A stretch of DNA of 64,000 nucleotides from assembly GCF_019195455.1 (NCBI RefSeq), contig NZ_JAIMBW010000001.1:2880001-2944000 (forward strand). The letters are read 5' to 3'. The notes beneath the pieces were generated by a model that ran no database searches, had not been told where the DNA came from, and worked only from the letters and a program-made list of their open reading frames with translations. The DNA is from Gymnodinialimonas phycosphaerae (lineage in GTDB: Bacteria > Pseudomonadota > Alphaproteobacteria > Rhodobacterales > Rhodobacteraceae). Positions 35,278 through 42,803 of the stretch are shown here, piece by piece; position 1 is the first letter of the stretch; every line of letters starts with the position of its first letter. Both the position numbers and the translations under genes were made by a program.

Positions 35278-36503
35278 TAAAAATCCTCTCTCTCGCCCGC
35301 TGGAAGGGGCGTTATCAATAACAGCGCCATCGCGCCCAATTTCAGCACGCAAGGCACCCCTGCGTATAAATAGGCCAGAAGCACAATCGCCCCCTCGGGT
35401 GAGGTCTCACCTGCGCGAAACCCCGCCGCCTCCAGGGCTGGAAGTAGCGTGATCGCGGCTATGGCCAACGTGGCTTTGGACACAAAGTTCCACAAACCGA
35501 AGGCTTCGCCCGCATCGGGGGCGACGCGTTCCATTCTTGCGGCAAAGGCTGCGGGCAGCAACGCGAAATCCGCGCCAAGGGCGAAGCCCGTGACGACACA
35601 GACGGCCGCGAAGGCCAAGGTGTCGCCGGGGCCAAGGGCCAGAGCGCCCGCGAAGCCTGCAATGGCAAGGGTCATGGCGCTCAACAACATGGGGCGGCTG
35701 CCATAGCGGGTGGCCAGAGCGCTCCAGACGGGGGCAGAGGCGGCGGCCATGATGAAGAACAAGATCAGGTAGGCACCCGCCCAAGCGCCCGCCTGCAACA
35801 CGCTTTCGACGTAAAACAGGAACAGGGTTGAGGAGACCGCCACCGGCGCGGCGTTCAGAAGGGCAATCACCAGAAGTCGGCGCGCCAACGGGTCCCGCAG
35901 GACCGGCCCGAAACCGCCGGAGGACGGCGCAGAACCTCCACCCCAGTCGTGTCGCATCAACCAGACGGCCAGTGCCGCAAGCACCACAAACGACACGGCA
36001 AACCCGGTGAAGCCCAGGACGAACGGCGCAATCGATGCCACGCAAACGCCCAGAAGCGCGCCGGTTTCCCGCCATGCCGCCAGCTTGAGGTGGCCGCCCC
36101 GCACCCGCGCAGCAGCGGTCACGCCCTCGGAATACATCGCGATGGTCAGGAACGAGAAGGATGAGAACAGGCCCACCATCGTCAGCGTGAACCACACCAG
36201 CGGCGGCAAGGGCGGCGCGATGGCGAAGAGGCCAAGCATCGAGGCCGCGATGACGCCCGCGCCCACCATCACGGCCATACGGCGGGCACCGCGCAGGCGG
36301 CCCACCAACCAGCCCAGGACCGGGTCCTGCACCACGTCAAACAAGCGCAACCCGAACAGCACCGCGGCCAGCGCCGTCAGGCTGACGCCGTAGGTGTCGA
36401 CGTAGAACTTCGGCGCATGGATGTAGATCGGCAAACCCGCGCTGGCGAGCATGGCGGCAAAGACGGCGTATCCGGGCAGCGACGGCGCGGGCGTGTCCCT
36501 CAA
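35277..36503 (-). CDS. MFS transporter (GPH/MFS_2 type)
   Basis: 408 residues with about twelve membrane helices. LFGLRLFDVVQDPVLGWLVGRLRG near the N-terminus is the diagnostic D-x-x-x-DPxxG motif of the sugar-cation (GPH) type; the natural substrate may be a lipid or other compound. Overlaps DUF1365 by four bases upstream and the SDR gene by one base downstream. Confidence 0.85.
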   Translation of the reverse strand: MRDTPAPSLPGYAVFAAMLASAGLPIYIHAPKFYVDTYGVSLTALAAVLFGLRLFDVVQDPVLGWLVGRLRGARRMAVMVGAGVIAASMLGLFAIAPPLPPLVWFTLTMVGLFSSFSFLTIAMYSEGVTAAARVRGGHLKLAAWRETGALLGVCVASIAPFVLGFTGFAVSFVVLAALAVWLMRHDWGGGSAPSSGGFGPVLRDPLARRLLVIALLNAAPVAVSSTLFLFYVESVLQAGAWAGAYLILFFIMAAASAPVWSALATRYGSRPMLLSAMTLAIAGFAGALALGPGDTLAFAAVCVVTGFALGADFALLPAAFAARMERVAPDAGEAFGLWNFVSKATLAIAAITLLPALEAAGFRAGETSPEGAIVLLAYLYAGVPCVLKLGAMALLLITPLPAGEREDF

Positions 36504-37264
36504 CGAGAGACCTCCTCCACCGGCGGCTCGGGGCGGTCACGGTAGGACGCGCCTTTCCACCACAGCTTCAACGCCTGCCAGTGGATCAACGTCAGCACCC
36601 GACGCGACCCGAAGGGCCGCCGCAGTGCCGCGCGCAGGATGGATCCGTTGGTCAACTGCTTTCTCGCGCCGGTCAGGGTGGCCAGAACCCCCTCGTTGCC
36701 GGTCGTGAACTCGATCCAGACGCCAACGCGATCCGGGCGAATATCGAACCGGAAGGCATAGCCCCCGTCGATCGGCTGGAAGGGCGAAACGTGGAAAATC
36801 TTCGTGGCGGTCAGCGTGTCTTCCCGGCTGATGGGGCGCTGATCGTGATGCGCGCAGAGGTATGAATGGCGATCGCCAAAGGTGTTGGACACTTCCGCAA
36901 TCACCGCCCGCAGACGGTTCTGGCGGTCATAGGCCAGCCAGAAGGACACCGGGTTGAAGACATGCCCCAAGACACGCGGTTGCGCCAACAGCATCAGCTT
37001 GCCATCGGTCACGCCAGCCAGCCCGTGGGCCTCCAGCACCTCGCGCGCCCAGGGTGCGCCAACACCGGCCTTCGGCGCGCCGCCATGGTCGCTGTCGTGC
37101 AGCGAAAACACCCCGCCCCGGTTACGCCCGAAGAACGCGGGCCCTCGCGCGGGGGCCTCGGCGTCCAGCATCACGTAATCGATGCCGTAGGTGAAGGCAT
37201 TCTCCACCGCACCCCGTCGGCCATGGAACGTCTGCCCCTGAACATGATCGACGGCGCCGTTCAT
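36500..37264 (-). CDS. DUF1365 family protein
   Basis: 254 residues starting MNGAVDHVQGQTFHGRRG. The stretches FTYGIDYVMLDAE, LAQPRVLGHVFNPVSFWLAYD and EVSNTFGDRHSYLC are typical of DUF1365, usually encoded beside an FAD oxidoreductase and often a cyclopropane-fatty-acid-synthase homologue. The last is missing here. It overlaps the oxidoreductase stop and the MFS start by four bases each (ATGA). Inferred role: fatty-acid modification under oxidative stress. Confidence 0.88.
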   Translation of the reverse strand: MNGAVDHVQGQTFHGRRGAVENAFTYGIDYVMLDAEAPARGPAFFGRNRGGVFSLHDSDHGGAPKAGVGAPWAREVLEAHGLAGVTDGKLMLLAQPRVLGHVFNPVSFWLAYDRQNRLRAVIAEVSNTFGDRHSYLCAHHDQRPISREDTLTATKIFHVSPFQPIDGGYAFRFDIRPDRVGVWIEFTTGNEGVLATLTGARKQLTNGSILRAALRRPFGSRRVLTLIHWQALKLWWKGASYRDRPEPPVEEVSR

Positions 37265-38553
37265 GCGACCAACGCGCTGGCGTGGCGGGATTTCAGGCTT
37301 TCCACGACATCCATCGCCGAGGCGTAGCCATCTTCGTGGAAGCCGTTCTTCATCCAGGCACCGCAGAACCATGTGGCGTTCTCGCCGTTCATCTGCGCGA
37401 TGGTTTTCTGCGCCGCCAAGGCAGGCAGGTCATAGACCGGGTGGCGGAAGGTGGCGGTGTCGTAGATCAGCTTGTCGTCGATGGGCGCGCGCGAGTTGAG
37501 CGTCACGAACATCGGGTCGCTTTCGGGGATCGGCTGGAGGCAATTCATCCAATAGGTCAGATCGATCGGACCGCCGGTGAAGCCCGGACGCTCGGTATAG
37601 TTCCAGCTGGACCATGTGGCCCGGCGCTTGGGCATGGAGCGAGCATCAGCATGCAAAACCATCTGGTTCGATTGATAGCGCACGGCCCCCAGCGCCGCTA
37701 TTTCCGTTGTCGACGGATCGGCCAGCATCGCCAGGGTATCGTCGGAATGGGTGGCGAAGACGACCTCGTCGAACGCCTCCCAATGGCCCTGTTGTTGGAC
37801 GTGCACCCCGGTGGCGTCACGTTTGACGGCCTCGACCCCACGACCAAGGCGGATGTCCACGCCGCGCGAACGCATCGCCGCTTCCAGCCTTGTGACATAC
37901 TCGATGGACCCGCCCTGCACCGTGTACCACTGGTGTTGCCCGGTGGCGGCCAACAAATGGTGGTTGCGGAAAAAGCGCACCAGCGCTTGCGCCGGGAAAT
38001 CCATGATTTCCTCTTTCGGCGTCGACCAGATCGCGCCCGAAACCGGCGCCAGGTAATATTCGCGGAACCACGGCCCCATGTTCATCTGGTCCATCAACTG
38101 CCCCAGCGTGATCGTGCTGTCGGTGGCGACGCTTGACGCCTCGGCGTTGAAGCGCATCAGGTCACGGACCATCCGCACGAAGCCCGGACGCAGCAGATTG
38201 GCCGGTTGTGCCAGAAGCGCGCGCAGGCTGCGCAACCCGTACTCGATCCGCCCGCCATCGATAGAGGCCGCAAATGACATGTCCGACAGGGTCGTCGGCA
38301 CGTCCAGTTCCTCGAACAGCCGCACAAGGTTGGGGTAGTTCACGTGGTTGAACACGATAAAGCCGGTATCGACAGGCTGATCACCGTTCTTGCCCGCCAC
38401 CACGGTGCGCGCGTGGCCGCCCAGGCGGCCCTCGGCCTCGATCAATGTGACGTGGTGGTCAGTGGCCAGATGATAGGCTGCCGCCATCCCTGAAATCCCG
38501 GCCCCGATAACGGCAATCTTCTTGGATCCCTGAACGGGCGTTTCAAACGGCAT
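37261..38553 (-). CDS. FAD-dependent amine-oxidase-like oxidoreductase
   Basis: 430 residues. The N-terminal dinucleotide site is AVIGAGISGMAAAYHLA, followed by EAEGRLGGHARTV and the typical VDTGFIVFNHVNYPNL and DLMRFNAEAS. The C-terminal FAD contact is in TWFCGAWMKNGFHEDG. This group is linked to DUF1365 and, in relatives, to singlet-oxygen response genes. It is the first gene of the operon and its promoter at 38590-38616 matches the RpoE consensus. Confidence 0.9.
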   Translation of the reverse strand: MPFETPVQGSKKIAVIGAGISGMAAAYHLATDHHVTLIEAEGRLGGHARTVVAGKNGDQPVDTGFIVFNHVNYPNLVRLFEELDVPTTLSDMSFAASIDGGRIEYGLRSLRALLAQPANLLRPGFVRMVRDLMRFNAEASSVATDSTITLGQLMDQMNMGPWFREYYLAPVSGAIWSTPKEEIMDFPAQALVRFFRNHHLLAATGQHQWYTVQGGSIEYVTRLEAAMRSRGVDIRLGRGVEAVKRDATGVHVQQQGHWEAFDEVVFATHSDDTLAMLADPSTTEIAALGAVRYQSNQMVLHADARSMPKRRATWSSWNYTERPGFTGGPIDLTYWMNCLQPIPESDPMFVTLNSRAPIDDKLIYDTATFRHPVYDLPALAAQKTIAQMNGENATWFCGAWMKNGFHEDGYASAMDVVESLKSRHASALVA

Positions 38554-38589
38554 GGTATCCCCTGGCTCTGTCGTTGTTCGTTGAAGGGT

Positions 38590-38616
38590 ATACGCAGTGC
38601 AACCGGAAGAGGATCA
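38590..38616 (-). promoter_or_regulatory. RpoE-type (ECF) promoter of the FAD oxidoreductase operon
   Basis: On the minus strand TGATCC (38616-38611), exactly 18 bases, then TAT (38592-38590). This is the RpoE promoter pattern known from Rhodobacter sphaeroides (TGATCC, 18 bases, TA). It lies 37 bases before the oxidoreductase start and the same layout occurs on the other strand for rpoE. Confidence 0.85.
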
Positions 38617-38677
38617 AAGAAAAACCCCCGCGGGATTAATCATTTCAGGTAAAACCATTTCACTGCGAAGGTAAGAG

Positions 38678-38704
38678 TGATCCAACCTAGGAGATGCGGC
38701 GTAA
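38678..38704 (+). promoter_or_regulatory. RpoE-type (ECF) promoter of rpoE-chrR (autoregulation)
   Basis: TGATCC (38678-38683), 18 bases, then TAA (38702-38704). It is identical in -35 sequence and spacing to the divergent promoter at 38590-38616. It lies 107 bases before the rpoE start and predicts autoregulation. Confidence 0.85.
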
Positions 38705-38811
38705 CATGAATAAGCTGATCGGGAACGACCACGCACTTTTGACAGTGGCTCGGGTGGAGAGTACCCCCATAGCGGGCTACCTGTAAGCCTTAGCCGCTGC
38801 GTGGAAAGACC

Positions 38812-39360
38812 GTGACCGCAAACGAACACACAGAAGCGCAATGGGTCGCCTGCATGGCAGCCATAGCGCAGGACCAGGATCAGTCCGCCTTCGCCGAGGT
38901 CTTTCGGCACTTTGCCCCACGGGTGAAGGCGTTCTTGATGAAATCCGGGGCTGATGCCAGCCTCGCTGAAGATTGTATGCAGGATGTCATGGCCACACTT
39001 TGGCGCAAAGCACATATGTATGATCCGGCACGCGCCTCGGTGGCGACGTGGATCTTCACGATTGCCCGCAATCGCAAAATCGATCTGCTGCGCCGCTATG
39101 CCCGCCCCGAGCCGGAGGAACTGCCCTGGGGCCCCGAACAGGCGCCCGATCAGGCCGACGTCCTCGCCCTGCAACAAGACACGACCCGCCTGGCAGATGC
39201 CCTTGCCGGCCTGCCTGAAAAGCAGCGGGAGCTGATAAAACATGCCTACTTCGGAGATCTTACCCATTCCGAGATTGCGCTTGAAACAGGGTTGCCCCTT
39301 GGCACGATCAAGTCGCGGATTAGGTTAGCTCTTGATCGGCTTAGACATTCGATGAATTGA
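38812..39360 (+). CDS. rpoE: ECF sigma factor RpoE (ChrR-controlled, singlet-oxygen response)
   Basis: 182 residues from a GTG start (VTANEHTEAQW). Region 2: VFRHFAPRVKAFLMKSG, DCMQDVMATLWRKA and IFTIARNRKIDLLRR. Region 4: LAGLPEKQRELIKHAYFGDLTHSEIALETGLPLGTIKSRIRLALDRLR. This matches the ECF11-type RpoE of alphaproteobacteria. It is followed by a ChrR-like anti-sigma gene and preceded by its own consensus promoter. Ribosome binding site is weak (GGAAAGACC). Confidence 0.93.
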   Translation: MTANEHTEAQWVACMAAIAQDQDQSAFAEVFRHFAPRVKAFLMKSGADASLAEDCMQDVMATLWRKAHMYDPARASVATWIFTIARNRKIDLLRRYARPEPEELPWGPEQAPDQADVLALQQDTTRLADALAGLPEKQRELIKHAYFGDLTHSEIALETGLPLGTIKSRIRLALDRLRHSMN

Positions 39361-39385
39361 AACACCTGAAGAACGACAGAATTAC

Positions 39386-40027
39386 ATGACTGACACACAT
39401 CACTCCGTACCCGACGACATGTTGATGGGCTATGCCTCCGGATCGCTGGCAAAGGCCTTCGATCTTGTTCTGGCGACCCATGTGTCGCTTTCCGATGACG
39501 CCCGCGCCCGGCTTGAGACGTTCGAAGCGCTCGGCGGCGCTGTCCTGTGCGACATGGAAGCTGTCGAGGTGGCCGACGACAGTCTGGAACAGACCATGGC
39601 CAAGATCCGAGGCGCTGCCCCGATCGAGCGGCCGACGCCTTCGACCGGCACCTTCCCCGTGCCGCTGCAAGCTTTTGTGGGCGGCGATGAAGAAGCCGTG
39701 CGCTGGCGGTCCATCGGCGGCGGTGTGAAGCAATGTGTCCTGCATTCGGATGATCAAGGCACCGCGCGATTGCTGCTGATCCCCGCAGGCAAGGCCATGC
39801 CCCAGCATAGCCACCATGGCACCGAGATGACCTTGGTCCTGAAGGGTGCCTTCCGCGATGAAGACGGCGTTTTTGCCCGCGGTGATCTGGAGGTCGCGGA
39901 TTCCGAGACCAACCACCAACCCATTGCCGAGCCCGGCGAAGACTGCATCTGTCTTGTCGCCACCAACGCCAAGTTGAAGTTTCAGGGCCTGCTGCCCCGC
40001 ATCGCGCAGCCGTTCGTGGGCATCTAA
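39386..40027 (+). CDS. chrR: ChrR-family anti-sigma factor, lacking the ASD zinc cysteines
   Basis: 213 residues. N-terminal anti-sigma domain (about 1-85) with THHSVPDDMLMGYASGSL and LATHVSLSDDARARLETF; C-terminal cupin with His141, His143, Glu147 and His177 (QHSHHGTEMTLVL, ETNHQP) and Cys187/Cys189 (EDCICLV), the same positions as in R. sphaeroides ChrR. In that protein zinc in the anti-sigma domain is held by His6, His31, Cys35 and Cys38. Here the H-x3-C-x2-C segment reads H-VSL-S-DD-A, so both cysteines are gone. Binding to RpoE without zinc, or with an altered site, is implied. Confidence 0.9.
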   Translation: MTDTHHSVPDDMLMGYASGSLAKAFDLVLATHVSLSDDARARLETFEALGGAVLCDMEAVEVADDSLEQTMAKIRGAAPIERPTPSTGTFPVPLQAFVGGDEEAVRWRSIGGGVKQCVLHSDDQGTARLLLIPAGKAMPQHSHHGTEMTLVLKGAFRDEDGVFARGDLEVADSETNHQPIAEPGEDCICLVATNAKLKFQGLLPRIAQPFVGI

Positions 40028-40156
40028 GCCCGCCTTGGCCATACGCCCTGATCGCCGCTCCGCTGGGGCGGCGTTTCGCGTTCTGGGCCCCGCCCCCTTG
40101 CCAGCGCGCAGGATATGCGCGACCGAGGGGGAGTTGCCTCAAGCGGTGTGCGCCCC

Positions 40157-40873
40157 ATGACCTTCACTCTGCAAGATCCTCCCCTCCCCAGCCTTGCCCG
40201 GTTCCGGGCCCTGCGTGCCTATGGCGCAAAGGAAACCATGCTGCGCCGGATGGAGTTGGATCTGATCGGCTCTCTCGATCTTGCAGGGGATGTGCTGGAC
40301 TTCGGCGGCGGCACGACCACCAACTACGCACCGTTCCTGTCCAAGGGCGCGACCTACCGCTCGGTCAACATCTCCGATGAATTCAAGCCCACAGACCTGG
40401 TGAAGGTGGGGGACCCAATCCCTTTTGCCGACGCGCATTTCGATGCCGTCATCACCTTCAACGTGCTGGAACACATCCACGACGATGTCGCCTCCCTGCG
40501 CGAGGTCACGCGCACCCTCAAGCCCGGCGGCACCCTGCATATCATCGTACCGTGGATGTATCCCGTCCACGGCCATCCCGATGATTTCAACCGCCACACC
40601 CCCAGTTGGTGGGGCGCAACGCTGGCCGACCTTGGCTACCCGGATGCAAAGCTCTTGCCGCTGGTGTTCGGGCGGCGCACCTCGGCCCTGATGATCAAGG
40701 GACGCGGCGACAGGGCGATCCGGGGGATCGTGGAAACCCAGGCCGCACTTTTCGATATCCTGGAGGCCCGCGCCCGTTTCGGCGGCCAGGCCACCTACGC
40801 CGGCCGCCGGGGCGAAACCGTCTGGTCCTCGGCCCCCGGCTGGTACATCACTGCCCGAAAGGCCGCGCCATGA
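40157..40873 (+). CDS. Class I SAM-dependent methyltransferase
   Basis: 238 residues starting MTFTLQDPPLPS. SAM-binding glycine motif: VLDFGGGTTTNYAPF. Further: AVITFNVLEHIHDDVASLREV and LKPGGTLHIIVPWMYPVHGHPDDFNRHT, as in Methyltransf_11-type enzymes acting on small molecules or polysaccharides. Substrate unknown. It leads a tight set of four overlapping genes (two small membrane proteins, then an RluA-type enzyme). Confidence 0.82.
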   Translation: MTFTLQDPPLPSLARFRALRAYGAKETMLRRMELDLIGSLDLAGDVLDFGGGTTTNYAPFLSKGATYRSVNISDEFKPTDLVKVGDPIPFADAHFDAVITFNVLEHIHDDVASLREVTRTLKPGGTLHIIVPWMYPVHGHPDDFNRHTPSWWGATLADLGYPDAKLLPLVFGRRTSALMIKGRGDRAIRGIVETQAALFDILEARARFGGQATYAGRRGETVWSSAPGWYITARKAAP

Positions 40874-41073
40874 ACCGCTTCGGCCCCACCCGGGGCGAGC
40901 TGAAACTGCGCCTCGCCATCAGCCTCGGTGGCCTTGCGCTATTGATCGCGGCCTATGCGAGCCGCGGGATCTCTGGTATCGCCTCGCTGGAAATCGCGAT
41001 CATCGGCGGGGCGTTCTTTGGCGGCTCGGCCCTGTGGTCTGCCTGGCAATTGCGAAAGGGCCCCCCTGAATGA
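40870..41073 (+). CDS. Small membrane protein, two helices
   Basis: 67 residues (MNRFGPTRGELKLRLAIS and onward) with two hydrophobic segments (about 13-30 and 36-56). No family recognised. It overlaps the methyltransferase stop by four bases (ATGA) and the next small gene by four. Confidence 0.55.
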   Translation: MNRFGPTRGELKLRLAISLGGLALLIAAYASRGISGIASLEIAIIGGAFFGGSALWSAWQLRKGPPE

Positions 41074-41312
41074 GCACCGGTCAAATCATCCGCGTCGTCC
41101 TCGAAGTCCTCGTGTTCGCGGCTTGGGCGTACATGACGTACCGTATGGTTACGACCGCGCAACAGCGGGCCGCCGCAAAGGGCGACACCCTGACCGCGCA
41201 GATCCGCGCGTGGTTCACCTCCCCGGACGACAAGCAGGACCGCAACACCTTCGTCTGGCTCAGCCTTGTGCTGGCGGCGATGATCGCCACGAATGTTCTG
41301 TTGCCCCAGTGA
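41070..41312 (+). CDS. Small membrane protein, two helices
   Basis: 80 residues with hydrophobic segments near 7-27 and 62-78 and a charged middle (QIRAWFTSPDDKQDRNT). No family recognised. Overlaps its neighbours on both sides by four bases, so translation is coupled. Possibly a small subunit or topogenic helper, but unknown. Confidence 0.6.
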   Translation: MSTGQIIRVVLEVLVFAAWAYMTYRMVTTAQQRAAAKGDTLTAQIRAWFTSPDDKQDRNTFVWLSLVLAAMIATNVLLPQ

Positions 41313-41350
41313 CCGCGCCTCCAGTGACCCCGCCGCCAGTGACCCCGCCC
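41306..41350 (+). repeat. Three tandem 15-base repeats at the start of the RluA-type gene
   Basis: CCAGTGACCGCGCCT at 41306, then CCAGTGACCCCGCCG and CCAGTGACCCCGCCC. Each unit carries an in-frame GTG and encodes PVTxP. The count is likely to vary by slippage and would change only the flexible N-terminus. Confidence 0.8.
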
Positions 41351-42001
41351 AATACGTCCTTCACCTACGCGCCGCCCGACACGCCCCTCGACATCCTCCA
41401 CGAGGATCACGAGCTTCTGCTGGTCAACAAGCCTGCGGGCTTGCTGTCGGTGCCGGGCAAGGGCGAACATCTGGCCGATTGCCTGATCGCCCGCCTGCAA
41501 GCCGCCTTCCCCGAGGTTCTTCTGGTCCATCGCCTGGACATGGACACCTCGGGCGTCATGGTCTTCGCCCGCACACCCCACGCCCAACGCCACCTCGGCC
41601 TGCAATTCGAGAAACGCCATACCAAAAAGGCCTATGTCGCCCGCGTCTGGGGCGAGGTGGCCGAGGCGTCGGGCCACATCGACCTGCCCCTGATCGTCGA
41701 CTGGCCCAATCGCCCTCTGCAACATGTGAACCATGAAACGGGCAAACCCGCCCAAACCGATTGGCGCAGACTGCGGGTGGAGGATGGGACGACACGCATG
41801 CGCCTCTTCCCCAAAACCGGCCGCTCGCACCAACTTCGCGTGCATATGCGGGAGATTGGCCACCCGATCCTGGGCGATCCCTTCTACGCCACAGGCCCCG
41901 CCCGCGACTTCCCGCGCCTGATGCTACACGCCGAAAGCCTGAAACTCCGCCACCCCGACGGCGGCATCGGCATGACCTTCCGCGCAAAAGTTCCATTCTG
42001 A
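41309..42001 (+). CDS. RluA-family 23S/tRNA pseudouridine synthase
   Basis: 230 residues from a GTG start that overlaps the previous stop (GTGA). Catalytic motif HRLDMDTSGVMVFA; further LLVNKPAGLLSVPGKG, KTGRSHQLRVHMREIGHPILGDPFY, typical of the RluA family. It converts uridine to pseudouridine in rRNA or tRNA. No S4 domain is seen. The first 14 codons are a proline/threonine stretch encoded by three copies of a 15-base repeat, each with its own GTG, so the true start is uncertain. Confidence 0.88.
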   Translation: MTAPPVTPPPVTPPNTSFTYAPPDTPLDILHEDHELLLVNKPAGLLSVPGKGEHLADCLIARLQAAFPEVLLVHRLDMDTSGVMVFARTPHAQRHLGLQFEKRHTKKAYVARVWGEVAEASGHIDLPLIVDWPNRPLQHVNHETGKPAQTDWRRLRVEDGTTRMRLFPKTGRSHQLRVHMREIGHPILGDPFYATGPARDFPRLMLHAESLKLRHPDGGIGMTFRAKVPF

Positions 42002-42128
42002 AACAGAGCCGTCTTGAAGCGCCGCTCAAATACGCTCCGGGCTTTCAGATGACCAAGAAATTGGCGCGCGCATCGTCCCACGCAGCAAGAAATTAACACT
42101 TGGTGGCGGGAATCAGACCTTCCCGAGA

Positions 42129-42317
42129 CTACCCAAGGAACGGCCCGTGGACGAGCGATCTGAACTCGCGCGCTCTTTCGTCGGGCCCCTCGCGCTCTGC
42201 CAGTTCAATGCTGTCACGGATCGCGGTCCCATCTGAATACCGGTCAACAGTGCGCGTCACCACGTCTGTCGCTTCAATGACTTCGTAACAAAGCAATGAT
42301 GGCACATCGCTCGCCAC
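42129..42317 (-). CDS. Possible small hypothetical protein
   Basis: 62 residues (MASDVPSLLCYEVIEATDVV and onward), hydrophilic with a balanced composition and helical middle (IRDSIELAEREGPDERAREFR). No family recognised and no clear ribosome binding site. It might be a fragment of a longer lost gene. Confidence 0.38.
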   Translation of the reverse strand: MASDVPSLLCYEVIEATDVVTRTVDRYSDGTAIRDSIELAEREGPDERAREFRSLVHGPFLG

Positions 42318-42685
42318 AGGGTTCTCCGGCCAGCGGCATTTGAAACATCAAACCTCATAGTCCATTCTTTTGCTCCCGGTTTGGACATGACGGCCAGACG
42401 ATCCACGATCCCGCGCCGCCTCGATCAGGGCGCTCCAAGCTCCCCCTCAAAAGGCTGCACCACTGACAAATACAGCCCAAGCGCGTGGCAGGGAACACTA
42501 CCTCAGACGCGCGGCCCCTTTCATCTTGCTGGAAGAACTCTCGCCGAAGGCGCCCGGCATCACGACCCGCGCCGTCTCCCGAAGTATCGCACCCTGCGGG
42601 AGGGCGGGAGGGGCGGCGTTTGCGCTTTTTGCCCTGCAAAAAGCCGCAGACCAGCGTCTCCCCGCCCGCCTCAAGACACCGCAAC

Positions 42686-42711
42686 AAAAAAGGGGCCGCT
42701 CCCGCAGCCCC
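42686..42711 (-). terminator. Intrinsic terminator of the aldehyde dehydrogenase gene
   Basis: On the minus strand GGGGCTGC-GGGA-GCGGCCCC then TTTTTT. Eight-base-pair stem with a GNRA-type tetraloop and a T run, about 93 bases after the stop at 42804. Confidence 0.9.
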
Positions 42712-42727
42712 TCCTTCCATCGCCTGC

Positions 42728-42803
42728 GCTCACCTTGCCAAAAGGTTAACGCTTTCTTCGAAAACGCACGTTTTCAATGGCTTACGCAGATGCTCAAGCT
42801 TGA
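42728..42803. repeat. Two-copy intergenic element, copy A
   Basis: Begins with a 22-base block (42728-42749) and ends with TGCTCAAGCTTGA (42791-42803), 41 bases apart. The second copy at 51330-51406 has the same two blocks (19 of 22 and 13 of 13 bases identical) 42 bases apart. The middle here holds GAAAAC-GCAC-GTTTTC (42760-42775). Function unknown. Confidence 0.55.

Larger units (their letters stand above)
42002..42803. other. 802-base stretch with little coding character
   Basis: Between the RluA-type gene and the aldehyde dehydrogenase. It holds one possible 62-residue gene (42129-42317, minus), a strong terminator for the dehydrogenase (42686-42711, minus) and one copy of a two-copy intergenic element (42728-42803). 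The rest, about 42320-42680, looks non-coding or decayed; an open frame on the minus strand there is Arg/Gly/Cys-rich and not protein-like. No mobile element ends seen. Confidence 0.6.

Noticed and set aside
42355..42720. 121-codon open frame on the minus strand
   Set aside because: Arg/Gly/Cys-rich, reads through a strong terminator, and has no recognisable family feature.
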